Shown in pieces: positions 46,695 through 58,329 of a stretch of 64,000 nucleotides of DNA. The stretch spans positions 23,659,932-23,723,931 of the forward strand of contig NC_049980.1 of the NCBI RefSeq assembly GCF_000003815.2, given 5' to 3'. Position 1 is the stretch's first letter. The number at the start of each line of letters is the position of its first letter. This DNA comes from Branchiostoma floridae. Lineage: Eukaryota > Chordata > Leptocardii > Amphioxiformes > Branchiostomatidae. The notes beneath the pieces are model-generated. The model searched no databases, had not been told where the DNA came from, and worked only from the letters and a program-made list of their open reading frames with translations. The position numbers were made by a program, and so were the translations under genes.

Positions 46695-47615
46695 CTAGCA
46701 GGAGATGTCGAAACGCGGCAAGAGTTCTCTCCGCTCCCTCATGACGGTCACCTGTCGGACGTACCCGGACAGCACCTGACGACACTCCCGCTCGAACCCC
46801 GACAGCGTGCCGCTCCCGTCTCCCCGCCGGATGTAGCTGTCCAGTACGGATGTGTACACGTCCGAGTCCACGATTTTCAGCTCGGCGATGGCGGCGTAGT
46901 TCCTGAGGGTCAGCTTGCCGAAGGGTTCATGTCTGCAGCCCTCAGAGACGGACAGCGAGCGGTCCTGTCTCAGTCGGTCCAGGATGCGTCCATACGAGTC
47001 GTGGATGGGTCTCAGGTCGGCGGATAGAGAGAAGTGTCCTGACCGGTCGGTGTCGGTTCGGCTGACCTTGGCGGTGGCTTCAGATGTCTCGTCTCCAGAC
47101 CGCCGTCTCTTCCTGATGTTCACCGTACTGTCGGGACTGGCCGGGCGGGAGGACACCGGGGAGGAGGACGGTCTGGCGGAGGACCGAGCCGGTCTGGTCT
47201 GGCGGGAGGCTGTCGGTGACTGCGATGAGCTGATTTCACTCTCGTCGGTGGAGACGGGCGTGGACGGACGGCTGTGGTGCGGAGACCTCGCCATCATGAC
47301 CCCGATGACCTTCTGGTAGCGATGCAGCATCAGCATGGAGACGTACAGGGCGACTCCTAGACGGCGGTGGCTGTGCATGACGGGGCTGGTGGGCGGGTGG
47401 AAGAGCTTGTCGCAGTTGTCACAAAGGCACAAGACTCTCTCGCGGTTGTAGGACACACAGACGGGGTCCAGGCAGACCCAGGCCGCCTGGTGGCCGCACC
47501 GCCCGCACAGGAACGACCGTGCCTTGGCGTCGAAGTCGTCGGCTCTCTTGGCGACCCATTCGGCTCGGGACCCGGAGTAGGAAGCGCTGAGGGAAAGGTT
47601 GTCTGTTCTCTCCAT
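46695..47615 (-). CDS. Intronless B-box-like zinc-binding protein
   Basis: A single open frame of 306 codons, GC-rich against an AT-rich background. The N-terminal module has Cys37, Cys40, Cys48, Cys53, Cys63, Cys65, Cys68, His73, His81 and His83, spaced C-x2-C-x7-C-x4-C-x9-C-x1-C-x2-C-x4-H-x7-H-x1-H. This is compatible with a B-box-type cross-brace zinc fold (...CDNCDKLFHPP...HSHRR). Residues ~108-165 are Ser/Pro/Arg-rich and probably disordered. RKRRR near 170 is a likely nuclear localisation signal. Residues ~195-306 are a conserved-looking charged region of unknown fold (RPIHDSYGRILDRLRQDRSL ... CRQVLSGYVRQVTVMRERRE). The start ATG is the first in frame, about 70 bases after the expected transcription start. 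No RING precedes the B-box, so it is not a standard TRIM. Function unknown; a nuclear or regulatory scaffold role is inference. The lack of introns may mean retroposition, but no poly(A) tract or flanking repeats were seen. Confidence 0.8.
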   Translation of the reverse strand: MERTDNLSLSASYSGSRAEWVAKRADDFDAKARSFLCGRCGHQAAWVCLDPVCVSYNRERVLCLCDNCDKLFHPPTSPVMHSHRRLGVALYVSMLMLHRYQKVIGVMMARSPHHSRPSTPVSTDESEISSSQSPTASRQTRPARSSARPSSSPVSSRPASPDSTVNIRKRRRSGDETSEATAKVSRTDTDRSGHFSLSADLRPIHDSYGRILDRLRQDRSLSVSEGCRHEPFGKLTLRNYAAIAELKIVDSDVYTSVLDSYIRRGDGSGTLSGFERECRQVLSGYVRQVTVMRERRELLPRFDISC

Positions 47616-47710
47616 ATCGTCACGTTCGTGTTGAAGTCTGTGGCAAGTCAGTCGATGTGCTCTCTGTGGAAACCGACAGAGGTATGACTAGAGCGCTTGT
47701 CGGGACAGGA

Positions 47711-47717
47711 TTTTATA
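47711..47717 (-). promoter_or_regulatory. TATA box of the zinc-binding gene
   Basis: The minus strand reads CTATAAAAT here, a consensus TATA element about 95 bases before the ATG. Transcription would start near 47680-47687. The flanking DNA on this strand is GC-rich. Confidence 0.6.
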
Positions 47718-47879
47718 GGCGATTTTTCCGCCAAAGGTGATCGGAGGACAAAAGGCGGCGGGTTCGGACACGACAGGTGTCAGACGTTCCTGGGACATGT
47801 GTACTGAGATGCCGACCGTCCGACCGGTTGTACCGTCCAGCTTCTGCAGGCGGCGCAACTTTGAAGAGTTCAAGGTGGA

Positions 47880-49440
47880 TTACAGAAATGGGAAGTCTTT
47901 GATGCTTTTGTCTTAAGCTTTATCTTTGATGTGTATTCTAGACAACATTCATACGTAAGATCTGTGCTTGTCCGATACACAAGACTTAATTTTGTTGAGT
48001 TGAAAAATGAACAGACACCACCAATGTGAAAGATGACAACAGTAAATAAACACTGGAAATGAAAAGATACAGAGCAATATAAGTCGCGTTAAATTTTAAA
48101 AGTTGGTCGTAAACTCTCCATCTGAAGTTAAGCTAATATATTGTATTCAGTTTGATAAAAAAGACATTCTTTCTAATTTTCATCTCAGTTTCCATCTGTT
48201 ACCGTAGAATTTTGCTACTGTAGAATTTAGTCATTAATGTTTTTATTCAATGCTACAGTTTCTTAGTGTATTAATGTTACATGAAATGTATGTATACGTA
48301 TTAATCGGGAACGAAACCACGCGTATCGTACTGTTTTGCAATTCTAATAAATCAAATCAAATATTTGCGAGTACATGCGTCTTGATCTTTCACCACCCAT
48401 GAACACATTTCGTCGATTCTCTCAAACAAAAATATGCTGCTACCATTTCCTTAGTAAAATAGCTGACCATGCTCTTGCGCTGATAAATTTCCATGTTTAC
48501 TTGAAATGGGTTAATTTAGAAATCGGTCAACTTTAGACAATGCATAGTTTTAGACACATCTTGGTGGATATTTTCGTCGACTCTAATGTTCTGACATTTG
48601 ATGAAACTGATTGAAACACAAGGGAACATTTTCTCTAGGTACCAGACATACGCACATGTGTTTGTCGGATGTGTCCTTTTTATTGCCGCAGTTAGATGTG
48701 TATTCCAGACTACCTGTCGGAGTTTGGACAATACTGTCGTGTTCGTTAATGAACGACACATTCTTCGCATCTAACGATGTAATTGTCCAGACAAATACTT
48801 CCATTACTCCTCGACGTACCGACAGACGTCAGTACTTCCGCTGGCATTGTTAGATGTTACGTAACATGTATATAGTGTGTATCGGCATTGTCTTTACTTC
48901 GAGAAATACACACTGAGATGTCTGAGAGAAATTATACACTCGACTGTACTGAACCAAGAACACTTAACTTTGCCTTATGATATATGCATGTAGGCTTGAA
49001 TTGAACCCAAGACCATTCTTTTGCTTACGAATATAAATGTATATATAGGAATATACAGATCACCCCCTTTACACTAGGGAATACGCTACGTGAGCTATTT
49101 GTGCTAGAAATACACCAAATTTAAGAAACTGTTCACCAAGCACCATAGTGGTCAGACATGTTCAAATTTTCATATTCGAATCTCTACACTCAAGTACTTT
49201 AAGAGAGATGGCGACATAAATGGTAACGTCTTGTAATACTGGGCTACTACGTTGTAGTAGATTGTTGAGGTAGAGTAAACGGATAGAAATTGTATTCTGT
49301 GGTAAGCTTTGGGTTTCAAAGTTCCTTTGAGATCATCTGCTTGTAAAATTACAAAGTTTGAAATGGAAGTGTTGTCTTGTTTAGGTTGGTCCAAGGTGCC
49401 CGTTGATGGATTCAGGGATAGTCTCATAATCCGTTGAGAA
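47880..49440. other. Intergenic, AT-rich
   Basis: No gene was recognised. AATAAATCAAATCAAAT at about 48345-48361 resembles the short-repeat tail of a truncated non-LTR element on the plus strand. The remainder shows no clear structure. Confidence 0.4.
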
Positions 49441-49930
49441 GTCGTAACACTGGAGAATACTGGGTCGTCTGGCGGGATGCATTTCAAAGCATGTCCCAAC
49501 TTGGTCGATATTATGGCTTAGTGAACAATAGAGCATTTAGTAGGCATTGAGTGATAATGAAGTAACTGTTTCAGAGTTTGTAAAATCGTCACATTTTTTT
49601 CTTCTGGGACGGCCGACAGGGACCTGCCTTGATACATGCGTCCGACACGATTAAACGAAGGAAGGAACGAGCAAACGAGCAAATGGACAAACATGATCAT
49701 ATAAATTGATGGGAAAATTTCTGTTGCACGTGTCCCAACTGACAAAGGAGTGGGGTTCATTGTTGTGTGTAGCGCCCCTTCCCTTTTTTAGCAGGCTTAA
49801 GGCCCTTTTGTTATGTTTATTTCATTAATATTCGGCACTGCCACCGTCAGATATCATTATCGTGGTCGATATCTCGCATGGGTAGTCCTCGTCTGCCTGC
49901 TCCCAGAAGAGCCATTCTGTACACAGTGCA
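49440..49930 (+). repeat. GGGCCAATCTTG-family repeat, 3' portion
   Basis: Contains the family's later segments: ggcgggatgcatttcaaagcatgtcccaac, ttctgggacggccgacaggg, acacgattaaacgaagg, and the end motif gtcagatatcattatcg. The 5' ccaatcttg part is missing. Confidence 0.7.
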
Positions 49931-50339
49931 TGTACACTTTAACACAGTGTTATTGTAAGTTTCAGCTATTTTAGTCAATTGATTAAGTGACAAACTCACT
50001 AAGATACCCCTACTAGTTAATTAAAAAATGCGGTTGTTAGATACGATGTTGCCATGCCTACTGAAGGAAATATTAGTTCGCATTTGTCTCTTCTGTCTTC
50101 GTAAACCTGCTTGTTAAACGTTCGTCTTTTTCATACAAAACGCTAGCCATGCAGGCTTGCTGTATAAAGTATGGCCAAAGCAGGATGGGTCTGTCTCGAA
50201 GTCGGTATTGCGAATCATTTACGGCCCCGTTCTCTTATGATCCATTGATTTCTTACAAAACATGAAACTGTTGATCTAGGTTGTCACAGGACAGACTCAC
50301 GAGTAAAAAAAAACAGTTTGAATAAGGAGATGGTGGGAA

Positions 50340-50420
50340 TGCCGATCGAAAAAAAAACGTATGAAAGGAAAAGGTCACGATTTTCCCCACCAACCTCTGC
50401 TTGGAGAGTAGGTGAAGGAG
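50340..50420. mobile_element. Half copy of the CAAGCAGAG foldback family
   Basis: Only the right arm of the 58868-59013 element is clear: gtatgaaaggaaaaggtcac...ccaacctctgcttggagagta. The left arm is degenerate. Confidence 0.65.
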
Positions 50421-51270
50421 GCTACGGGGTAGGGACCTTCGGGAGCGGACCAAAGCGAACAAGGCTGGTCTCCAGGCTACATATATTTGGGTAGGTGGGG
50501 GGGTCATAAACGTTAATCGGAATGCCATAAACATCCTACCATCGTATCAGGGCTTTAGCTAGCTCGATTTTTTTTCCGTCAGCCAATTACAATCGTCGCG
50601 AAAACCGCGAAAATTAATTAGAAGGACTGAACTGAGACCTTGAAAAACGGGTTTTAATGAGATTATATCGTATGCGAAAGGGCGCCGACACACATTGTCA
50701 ACAATCATAACAATAGCAAAACAAACAGTGTGTGGCTTTTACGGCCGTGGACAGCGTCCCCAAGCCACCTGTAGCTTCCACCAAGGATTTTTGTCCGTCA
50801 AGGTTGACGGATTGGTTTTAAAATTTTTCCGTCAGACGCAGCACATTTCCGTCAATTGACGGAAAAACGGACGCTGGCTAGACCCCTGCATCGTATGCAC
50901 AAAAAAGGTGAGTGTTTGAACGTCAGTCAATCAACACCATCAAGACAAGGTGTATAAATGAACTTGTCACCAGCTGAGATTTTTACGTTCCGATGTCACC
51001 ATGATAACAGCGTCAACAGAAAGATGAAGTTCTTCTTAAAAACCACATTGCAAGCTTCTTTTTTTATCTATCAGAACCTCATACCTTCTTTTATTATCAA
51101 TCATTTCTTAACCGCACATCCCGGTACCAACACTCCCCACCCCAGGAAATCATTTATGTATATACGTTTATATGTATGTACGGTATGTATATACTTCCTC
51201 ATCCGATAGAGCTCATGGATCAAATTTAACTCAAAACAGTCAAAACGGGAAATATCCGAATTAGTCTATA

Positions 51271-51880
51271 CCACTGGGTAGCTGTAAACGGATTTATTTT
51301 TCCTTTAGGTTGAACACTTATTTCGTTATCAATCAGGAACCTGATATTTCTGAGGCGCGCGTCCCGCCACTCATTCGCCCTCACCCCGACCATAACGTAC
51401 GGTATTACGGGACAAGTCTCCTAAGGCGCTAGAGCTTGTAGATTATGTTAAACCCAAGATAGGTGAAGTATATCTTAAACCCGGAAAGCCCATACTATTG
51501 GGTACATGTAAACGACCTCAGTTTTCCTTCACGTTGAATGTTTCGTTCATTATCGAACAGGACCCAGATATTTCTCAACCGCACATCCCAGCACATCACC
51601 GTTCCACGCCACCCCTGAACATACCGTACGATATGTAAAAGTTTCATGGAGTGTTAGAGCTCATAGATTAAGTTTTTCTCAAGATATTATTAATCAATAT
51701 CGAGCACAAAAAGTCTACAATATTGGGTATCTGTTTACGACTTCGGTTTTCTTCATATTGAACATTTATTTGTTATCAATCAGGAACCTGTTGTTTCTGA
51801 GCCGCACATCAATATCTCCGCACTCATTCACCCACACGCCGACCATACCGTACGATATTACGGGGTACACTTCCAAAAGA
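51271..51880 (+). repeat. Tandem ~225-bp repeat, three units
   Basis: Anchors at about 51310 (ttgaacacttatttcg), 51535 (ttgaatgtttcgttc) and 51759 (ttgaacatttatttg) are spaced 225 and 224 bp. Each unit repeats ctgggta-ctgtaaacg, cagga-cctgatatttct, ccgcacatc and gaccataccgtacgatat. The units are well diverged from one another. Confidence 0.8.
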
Positions 51881-52651
51881 TGACCTATGGGTGAGCCAAG
51901 AGGATATACCCCCGGTACTCACCTAGTTATTCATATAGCTGACGATCAAATCATCGCGGCTCTGCCGACTGATAGGTATCTCAGGCTACACAGACTACTA
52001 CTATATCCAAACCGGCTGCTGCCATCTGTCCGTTCTGTACTGTTTGTTGATCGTATAAGGATCTGGTGACATCTCCACGCAGATACCGGAGGCGGCGATA
52101 ACAGCGCCATAATGTCTCGACACCTGACAGAAAGGTGATCTTGTTTACCCTTCGATAATGTTTCGTGTCTACACTTTGAAGGTGTTTTCGCCTGCCTAAC
52201 GAGTTCGCCTAAGGACCCAACAAAAGAAAAGGTCCAGATTGTCCCGCCCTACGCCGAAATTGCTTTGCTTGGGGGTTTATCATCAAATCAAAGACGCCCG
52301 ATACAGACACATGAGATTATCCCAAACTGCCTCTGCCAATTGTTACGATTCTAACTACGAGTTTACAAATATGAAAAATACGTTTGTGTGAGGCAAATAT
52401 ATAATGGCCTACAATGTATATTCCACATGACCGTCGTTTCCATGTAACATGTTTTATGCAGAATCCCAGTCTACGTTGCACGATTTGGGGAAATGTCCAA
52501 AATCCCCTTTCATATTGCGCTGTAGAACTTCAATTCGATTCTGCAACGTCATCTTCACGAACGCATTGGGGCACACCAGGCGATGTACCACAGGGAAGGA
52601 CAGCTAGGAAAACGTGCAAATTTAGCCTACACAACATCTGCTTTGAGATAA

Positions 52652-52868
52652 TACTGTAAATGCAGGATGCTGTGGTGGTTTATGTTCGCAGTTTTCGCGT
52701 TGCAAATTTACCGCGAACTTAAGACCAGCGCGAACATCTTTTTCCATGACAGTAAGACACTAAAGTGCATGTTGCTACCGCGAAGTTAAAACCACCCCGA
52801 ACAGGCCTTTTCCCGCTACCGCGAATTAAATTAAATTAAATCCCCGCGAATATACAGCATTTACAGTA
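52652..52868. mobile_element. CGCGAA-rich MITE, copy 2
   Basis: The duplicate of 41684-41901, carried along in the segmental duplication. Same TACTGTAAATGC / GCATTTACAGTA ends with several interior substitutions. Confidence 0.85.
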
Positions 52869-53254
52869 ATTCACGCAGACTGAAAAAAATAGCCGCGGGG
52901 TTATGGGCGTATGGACGGGACGGGTGACATTTGTTATATCTTTAGAACGCCATACAATCATTTCTTTACCATGTGACATTTTCACAAATATTTGCAGAGA
53001 CGTAAATAGTAACCATTCAAAGTCATCATGAAAAATACGTCCCAACCACAACCAAACTTTCTTACCAGCAAATTTGTGTCAAAGCCAGACAGCGATTAGC
53101 AAACACACGCAGATTTCCAGGAAAGACCATTATATGCAGACGATGAGGTCAAAAGGTGACGCTACGCTATCATACTGTATCATATAATACAGGAGGTATT
53201 ACGTCAAAACCGTTATGACCGTTTTAATTGTTTTACCGTTTTAATTAATTGTTT

Positions 53255-53945
53255 GCCGTATATTTCTAGGTCGGACCTATTTTGTTCTGTATTGGGCCAA
53301 TCTTGATACATTCTTCAAAGTTGGGCTCGAGCCAATCTTGACCTGGGTTGGGCCAATCTTGTTCTCAGTGCCAATCTTGCCATGAGCGGCTAAGGGGCAA
53401 GGTGGGAGCGGAGCCGTGCCTTATTCCGGCCATAAATTTTCTCACACAGATTATGAAGCAACTGTTTCAGCGGCATTTGTTAAATCGTCACAGTTTTCCT
53501 CCGGGACGGCCGAGAAGATTAATGCTCTCAACGAACGTACTAACGAAGGAACAAACAAACAAACATTATCTTATAATTTACTGTGAATAATTGGCCATGT
53601 CCCAACTAACAACGAGCTAAATAAGTGGACTCCATTGTTTACACAACGCTCCTCCCCTTGTTTAACAGGTTTGACGCATTCTTATTACGTTTACTTCATT
53701 GATATTCGTCACTGTCACTGCCAGATATCATTATCGGGGACGCTAACTCGAGTGGGTAGTCCGCGTCTGCCTGCTCCTGGAAGAGCCGTTCCCGAGACAA
53801 GTCTCATCTTTACCGTCTACAAACCACCTGCCGATGTGACAATAGTAAGTGTAGTTGTACACATGCATTTTCAGTCTGTATTTCACCTGTTCTATTTGCA
53901 CAGTCCTTGTGTACGTTCCAGTTGTCCGATCTACAATTGACAAAA
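53255..53945 (+). repeat. GGGCCAATCTTG-type repeat, copy within duplication 2
   Basis: The partner of 42285-43015 inside the segmental duplication, near-identical apart from short indels. Confidence 0.75.
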
Positions 53946-54261
53946 AAATTATCTGTCGTAGTACGACATCGGCGTGCGGTGCGCGTCTTATGACACATTT
54001 TTGTGCGTGAAAAAAGCCCCGCGTGGTGTTTGGTCTTTAGTGGACGTACGACATACGGCACGGAATATATTTTCTTCTGGCCGACCCCAAAATATCAAAG
54101 TTGGATTGTGGTTTCAACGACGCGATAATAATTCCTATCAAGTTGGTATGTACCACTAACTTTTAAGTTCGTGTCACTTGACACTACTCCCTTTTACTTT
54201 CACTTGGTAACTGGAGGTAATTGTATCGCTTCAAAACAGCCGCACTGAATACCGAAAGTGT

Positions 54262-54830
54262 TCTCTTGCTTGCCGTATTCTTCTAGTTGGGGCCTCTCTT
54301 GTTCTGAGTTGGGCCGATTTTGCCGCATTCTTCTAAGTTGGGCGCGGGCACATTGTTCTGGGCTGGATCTTGGGGTTGGGTGTTGCCTTGGGCGGCTCAG
54401 GGGATGGATGGGAGGGGAGCCGTGCCTTTTTCGGTTCGTTTGGCGGAATGTATTTCAAATCATGTCCCAACTTGGTCGATTTTATGGCTTGTTAAAAAAA
54501 GAGGACGTTTCGTAGGTATTGAGTGCTCATGATGCAACTGTTTCAGCGTTTGTCTGATCGTCACACGGGGTCGGCCGACAGGGACCTGCCTTAAAACATG
54601 CGCGTTCCACAGGATTAATGCTTTGAAGGAACGAACGAACGATATGTAATGTGCTGTGAAAAGTTGCGCGTGTCCCAACTTGCGACGAGCTAAATACGTA
54701 GACTCCAGTGCTATGCACAACGCCCCTCCCTTTGTTTAGCACGTTAAACGCCTTTCTATTACGCGTCATTGTCAGATATCTCGTCTCCCTGCCTCCAGAA
54801 GAGCACTTCTACCAGATCGTTTTCAAATCT
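54262..54830 (+). repeat. GGGCCAATCTTG-type repeat, copy related to 44378
   Basis: Shares ttgggccgattttgccgcattct, ttatggcttgttaaaaaaagagg and acggggtcggccgacaggg with 44378-44700. No ORF is conserved. Confidence 0.7.
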
Positions 54831-55400
54831 TTTTGATACCTGGAATAGATGAGCATTTGACTGATGGTATTATGTATTTTTATCGTCAAATTAAGGAAGT
54901 GAATGAAAGTAAAGTTATCAAACGGACACATCTCGGGCCTGTTTTCGATAAAACTGCTGTTTGTTACGGTACTTCAGCGGAACTTTTTGATATCTCGTGT
55001 TCTGGACACGATATGGCCATGACATACCATGAAGTAGTAGATAGCTCTTTTGGCTGACAGCAAGTGGTGTGGGCCCACTAGCTGCTTGTTTTGGGGTCTG
55101 TTTAGCGTTAGACTTTGTCAGGGAATAACTCAAGAAGTGGCGAAGGTATAGGGTCGTGGAACTCTAATTTTCTTATCCACAAGTACATAAATAATGAATT
55201 ATTCTTTAATAAAAGTAGGAATATAGAGCATTTTCACCGAGAAAGTCTCCTTGTGGAGAAAAGAAGTGGGAGAATGGCAAGATAATAGCTTTGATATTCA
55301 CAGTCTACCCAATGAACCGAAAAAGGCACGACCCCTCTCCCATCATGACCTTTAGGGTCGCAGTTTCAAAATTATCAGATTCCTCCGGGGCCGACTGACA
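54831..55400. other. No feature recognised
   Basis: No domain, splice-coherent exon or repeat was identified. A frame at about 54833-55057 gives a 74-residue peptide without recognisable similarity. Confidence 0.4.
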
Positions 55401-55402
55401 GG

Positions 55403-55547
55403 TATTCACCAAGCAGAGGTTACAGTCGGGGGGAGTAGTACTAGTACTAGTGTTGGCCGCGATTCCTTTTGTCTACGAGCTCCCTCCACGGAGACATCGC
55501 GGCCACTTCTGGCACCGACTTTAGCCTAGAGCTCTGCTGGGAGAATA
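55403..55547. mobile_element. Foldback element, CAAGCAGAG family
   Basis: Ends TATTCACCAAGCAGAG and its near-complement CTCTGCTGGGAGAATA. An inner inverted pair, GGCCGCGAT / ATCGCGGCC, encloses ctttgtctacgagctcc. The arms are less perfect than in the 26614-26734 copy, so this insertion is older. Confidence 0.65.
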
Positions 55548-56312
55548 GCCGTCAGGGACCTGTCTCCTAAATCTACGACCATCCAAGCATTCTAGACTTA
55601 TCGGGCTCAGGCACACACTCACAAGGGGAGACACACACACAAATATCAAATACATTTGTACATACAATTCTGGCGAAGGTAACGATAACGACAGCTTGTA
55701 GTTTGTGTAGTAACTAGTAACAAGGGTGAGATCAAGATCAGAAATGTCTGGCGCAGACCAGGGTTTGAGTGATGGGTTCGGTATCTGTATTTCATCTTAG
55801 GATAATGCTTTGAGCAAAGATGCGGCCAACGCAGGACATGTAACGTTATATGCGCAAGCGCAAGTTGAATCTTTATCAGTTTATGTATACGCAATGAGCT
55901 TCTTTTGAAGTAAAGTCAAGCCCCAACGGTAGTGAGCCCGGCAGGGCCTAGTGGAGCTGTTGTAAGTGTAAGCGTAGGTAGGGCACTTGCTGTCGGCAAG
56001 GCCTAGGGCATCGTAAAATGAACGAGTTATGCACCCCGTTGCGCTTTTTGAGTGGAACTGTTTTTCGATTATAGATGAATGTTTACCTGTTTTGGGGAGG
56101 CGGATTAAAAGTTTGAAAACAAATCTACAAAGTTTTTTATCGATATTTTGGCTTTATTTAATCAACCAATTAAATCCGAAGGGCGCCATTTAGAAGCCCC
56201 CAGTGTATGTTTGGTAACCTGAATTGACAAAACCGCAGAATCTTAGCCGAAGTTAGCTCCCGACTCTCTCCCGACTATGGGAGCTAAGTCGGCTGTAGTC
56301 GGCTGGCGTTCG

Positions 56313-57383
56313 GCTTATACCCCCTTCACATTATATACGATCTTCGGACGTACTTCGCGATTGCAGGAAGGTCGGCTGATTTTAAGATCTTCAGATGGTC
56401 TTGCGTATTTTTCGCCCAAAATCTGCCCCCCTCACACATAAGCGAGCCTCGCGCGATCGACGGTGAATAAATCTATGATAATGAACCTCCCATGACCTCC
56501 TGCACGCGGACAAGGGAACACAAAACGTACCTCAAAAAAGATATCAATAAATGTTGCTTATTTTGTTGTCGTAATCTTTTTAACCAATGAATGGAATGCG
56601 CGGGCATAATAGAAATGACACAAGAAAGGAAAGTGTTTTAAAAAGCCAGCCTACATACTGCCACAGGGGCCACAATGTTAGAATTACCCTCACATTCCCA
56701 GAAATTCAATATTTGTAAACAATCGGAAGTCGGGTGAACGTCGCCCGAAGGTCGCCCGACTAACGGGCGTTCGCCATCCGATTTGCGCTCGATGATTAAT
56801 AACTATGTCTGTGCTCGCCTATCGGTCTTCAATCGTTGGATTGACGCAAGACTGTTGACCGATACCCTTGCGAGGTACGCACGATTTGCACGCACGATCT
56901 GCGACTCGGTAACGAGCTCTGCGATCTCGGAGATCTCCTGCGACTTGTCGCTTATGTAAGAACATGTTTCGCTGCACCGCGACCGTCTTAAGACTCATGA
57001 AAATTGCCGGCGATCCCTAAAAATCGCAAGATGATCGTGAGAACACCGAACGTCTTAAGGCCCCCTCTCACTTGACGTGCGGCACGCTTGCGGCATTGCT
57101 GCGTTCGTTCACTGCGTCACTGTTTTGTTATTTTCTTCGATTTTTTATGATTCAGATATTGCGCAATACGTAAAAGTATAACATAAAAGACGACAAAATA
57201 TACAACAAGTAAGAAAATTCGTTCTTTATCTCTGAAATTCGTTGAGCATCTTCCGAACGCAGCAATGCCGCAAGCGTTCCGCGTGCCTTTACTCACGAAA
57301 ATGTCATTCAGAGGTCGTAAACTAGTCTTCCGATCGAATCGCACCTAATGTGAGGGGGGTATAAGTCGACTGGTGTTCGGCTG
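56313..57383. mobile_element. ~1.07-kb foldback element with CTTATACCCCC ends
   Basis: The left end reads CTTATACCCCCTTCACATTA and the right end is its near-complement TAATGTGAGGGGGGTATAAG. The interior is rich in short sequences seen on both strands (cgatcttcgg, cgcgatcg, cttaagac). A nested palindrome, GTGCGGCACGCTTGCGGCAT (near 57077) against ATGCCGCAAGCGTTCCGCGT (near 57265), forms a second foldback unit that also starts cccctctcac. No coding capacity. Confidence 0.7.
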
Positions 57384-57726
57384 CGTCAGCGGAATGTTTT
57401 GAAATTTTCACTGGGCTAATTACAGGTCATAACAAAACATGTTGAACTGTTCAACAGATGCATTTAACATATACAAAATATGTCATCATCAGATGGACTC
57501 ATCTTTTCCTCGCCTTTCAGTTATAGTAGAAAAACGCCACCTTCAAGAAATTGTTAGAACTGTCCCTACTCTCGGAGAGGACAAACATACTGTGCGGGAA
57601 GGGCTGAACAAGCAGCTTTACGTAATATGAATACAAACACCCAATACGTTGGTTGGGCTGAGACGCAGTTCCTATTCACTGGCACGCCGCCGCTACTGAT
57701 CGACACACTACCTGCTTTGTTTCGAA

Positions 57727-58059
57727 TCTCCAAGCAGATCCTACGGTAGCATAAGATACTGTAAATGCAGAAATGTTCGCGGTGGATTAATGTTCGCGGT
57801 TTTCGCGGTGACCACTTCACCGCGAATTTAAAACCACCGCGAACATTTTCTATTATGATATTAGATTGCAGTCTATGGTGTTACCGCGAACTTAAATTCA
57901 CCGCGAAAAGTCCTGTTTCCGCTACCGCGAAATTAAATCCCCGCGAACTTAAATACATTTACAGTAGTATCAAAAGCTGGCAGATGTACACCTCTTGGCT
58001 GACTACACTCCTTGGCCAGTTTGGTAAGTACTTATGCAATCGAAGGATCTGCTTGGAGA
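57727..58059. mobile_element. Foldback element TCTCCAAGCAGATCC with nested MITE
   Basis: Outer arms TCTCCAAGCAGATCCTACGG...GCATAAG (57727) and CTTATGC...AAGGATCTGCTTGGAGA (ending 58059) form an imperfect ~29-bp inverted repeat. Inside, 57757-57966 is a third copy of the CGCGAA-rich MITE (TACTGTAAATG...CATTTACAGTA). That copy is an independent insertion, not part of the segmental duplication, and it entered the outer element later. Confidence 0.8.
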
Positions 58060-58329
58060 TTACTTTGTTTCACTTAAGATGGTACGGCCATGCGTTGGTG
58101 GGGGAGTTTGTAACGATTTTCAGATTACCATGAACATCCTGCCACCGTGTGCACAAAACCATGTAGTGTTTGCAAGTCAACCAACAAACACCATTAAGCC
58201 ACGGGTGTGTAAATCTTAATGAACTTGTCACCAGCAGGGGATTTTTATATAAATATGACCATGATATGATATAAACAGAATGAATGTCAACAGAAAGGTT
58301 AAGTCAATATTTGCTTCCGTTGTTCTTTG

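Larger units (their letters stand above)
50330..52080 (+). repeat. Duplicated block copy 1 (partner 58960-64000)
   Basis: From gaaaaggtcacgatttt near 50370 to gatctggtg near 52070 this block matches 58960-64000 in the same orientation, except for two insertions present only in the partner. It therefore provides the empty-site reference for both. It includes a diverged tandem of ~225-bp units (51280-51880). A third, more diverged partial copy (aacttgtcaccagc...) is at about 58130-58330. Confidence 0.9.
52093..54175 (+). repeat. Segmental duplication copy 2 (partner 41212-43330)
   Basis: Same block as 41212-43330 with scattered substitutions and small indels. The similarity continues more loosely past 54175, with 54262-54700 matching 44378-44700, so the original duplicated tract was probably larger and has since diverged. 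Confidence 0.9.

Noticed and set aside
46915-47319. Long plus-strand open frames opposite the zinc-binding gene
   Set aside because: GC-rich antisense shadows of the 306-codon minus-strand frame. They have no domain signature.
47357-47623. 88-codon minus-strand frame overlapping the zinc-binding gene
   Set aside because: A second frame over the same GC-rich region, Thr/Pro-rich with no motif. The 306-codon frame carries the coherent Cys/His array.
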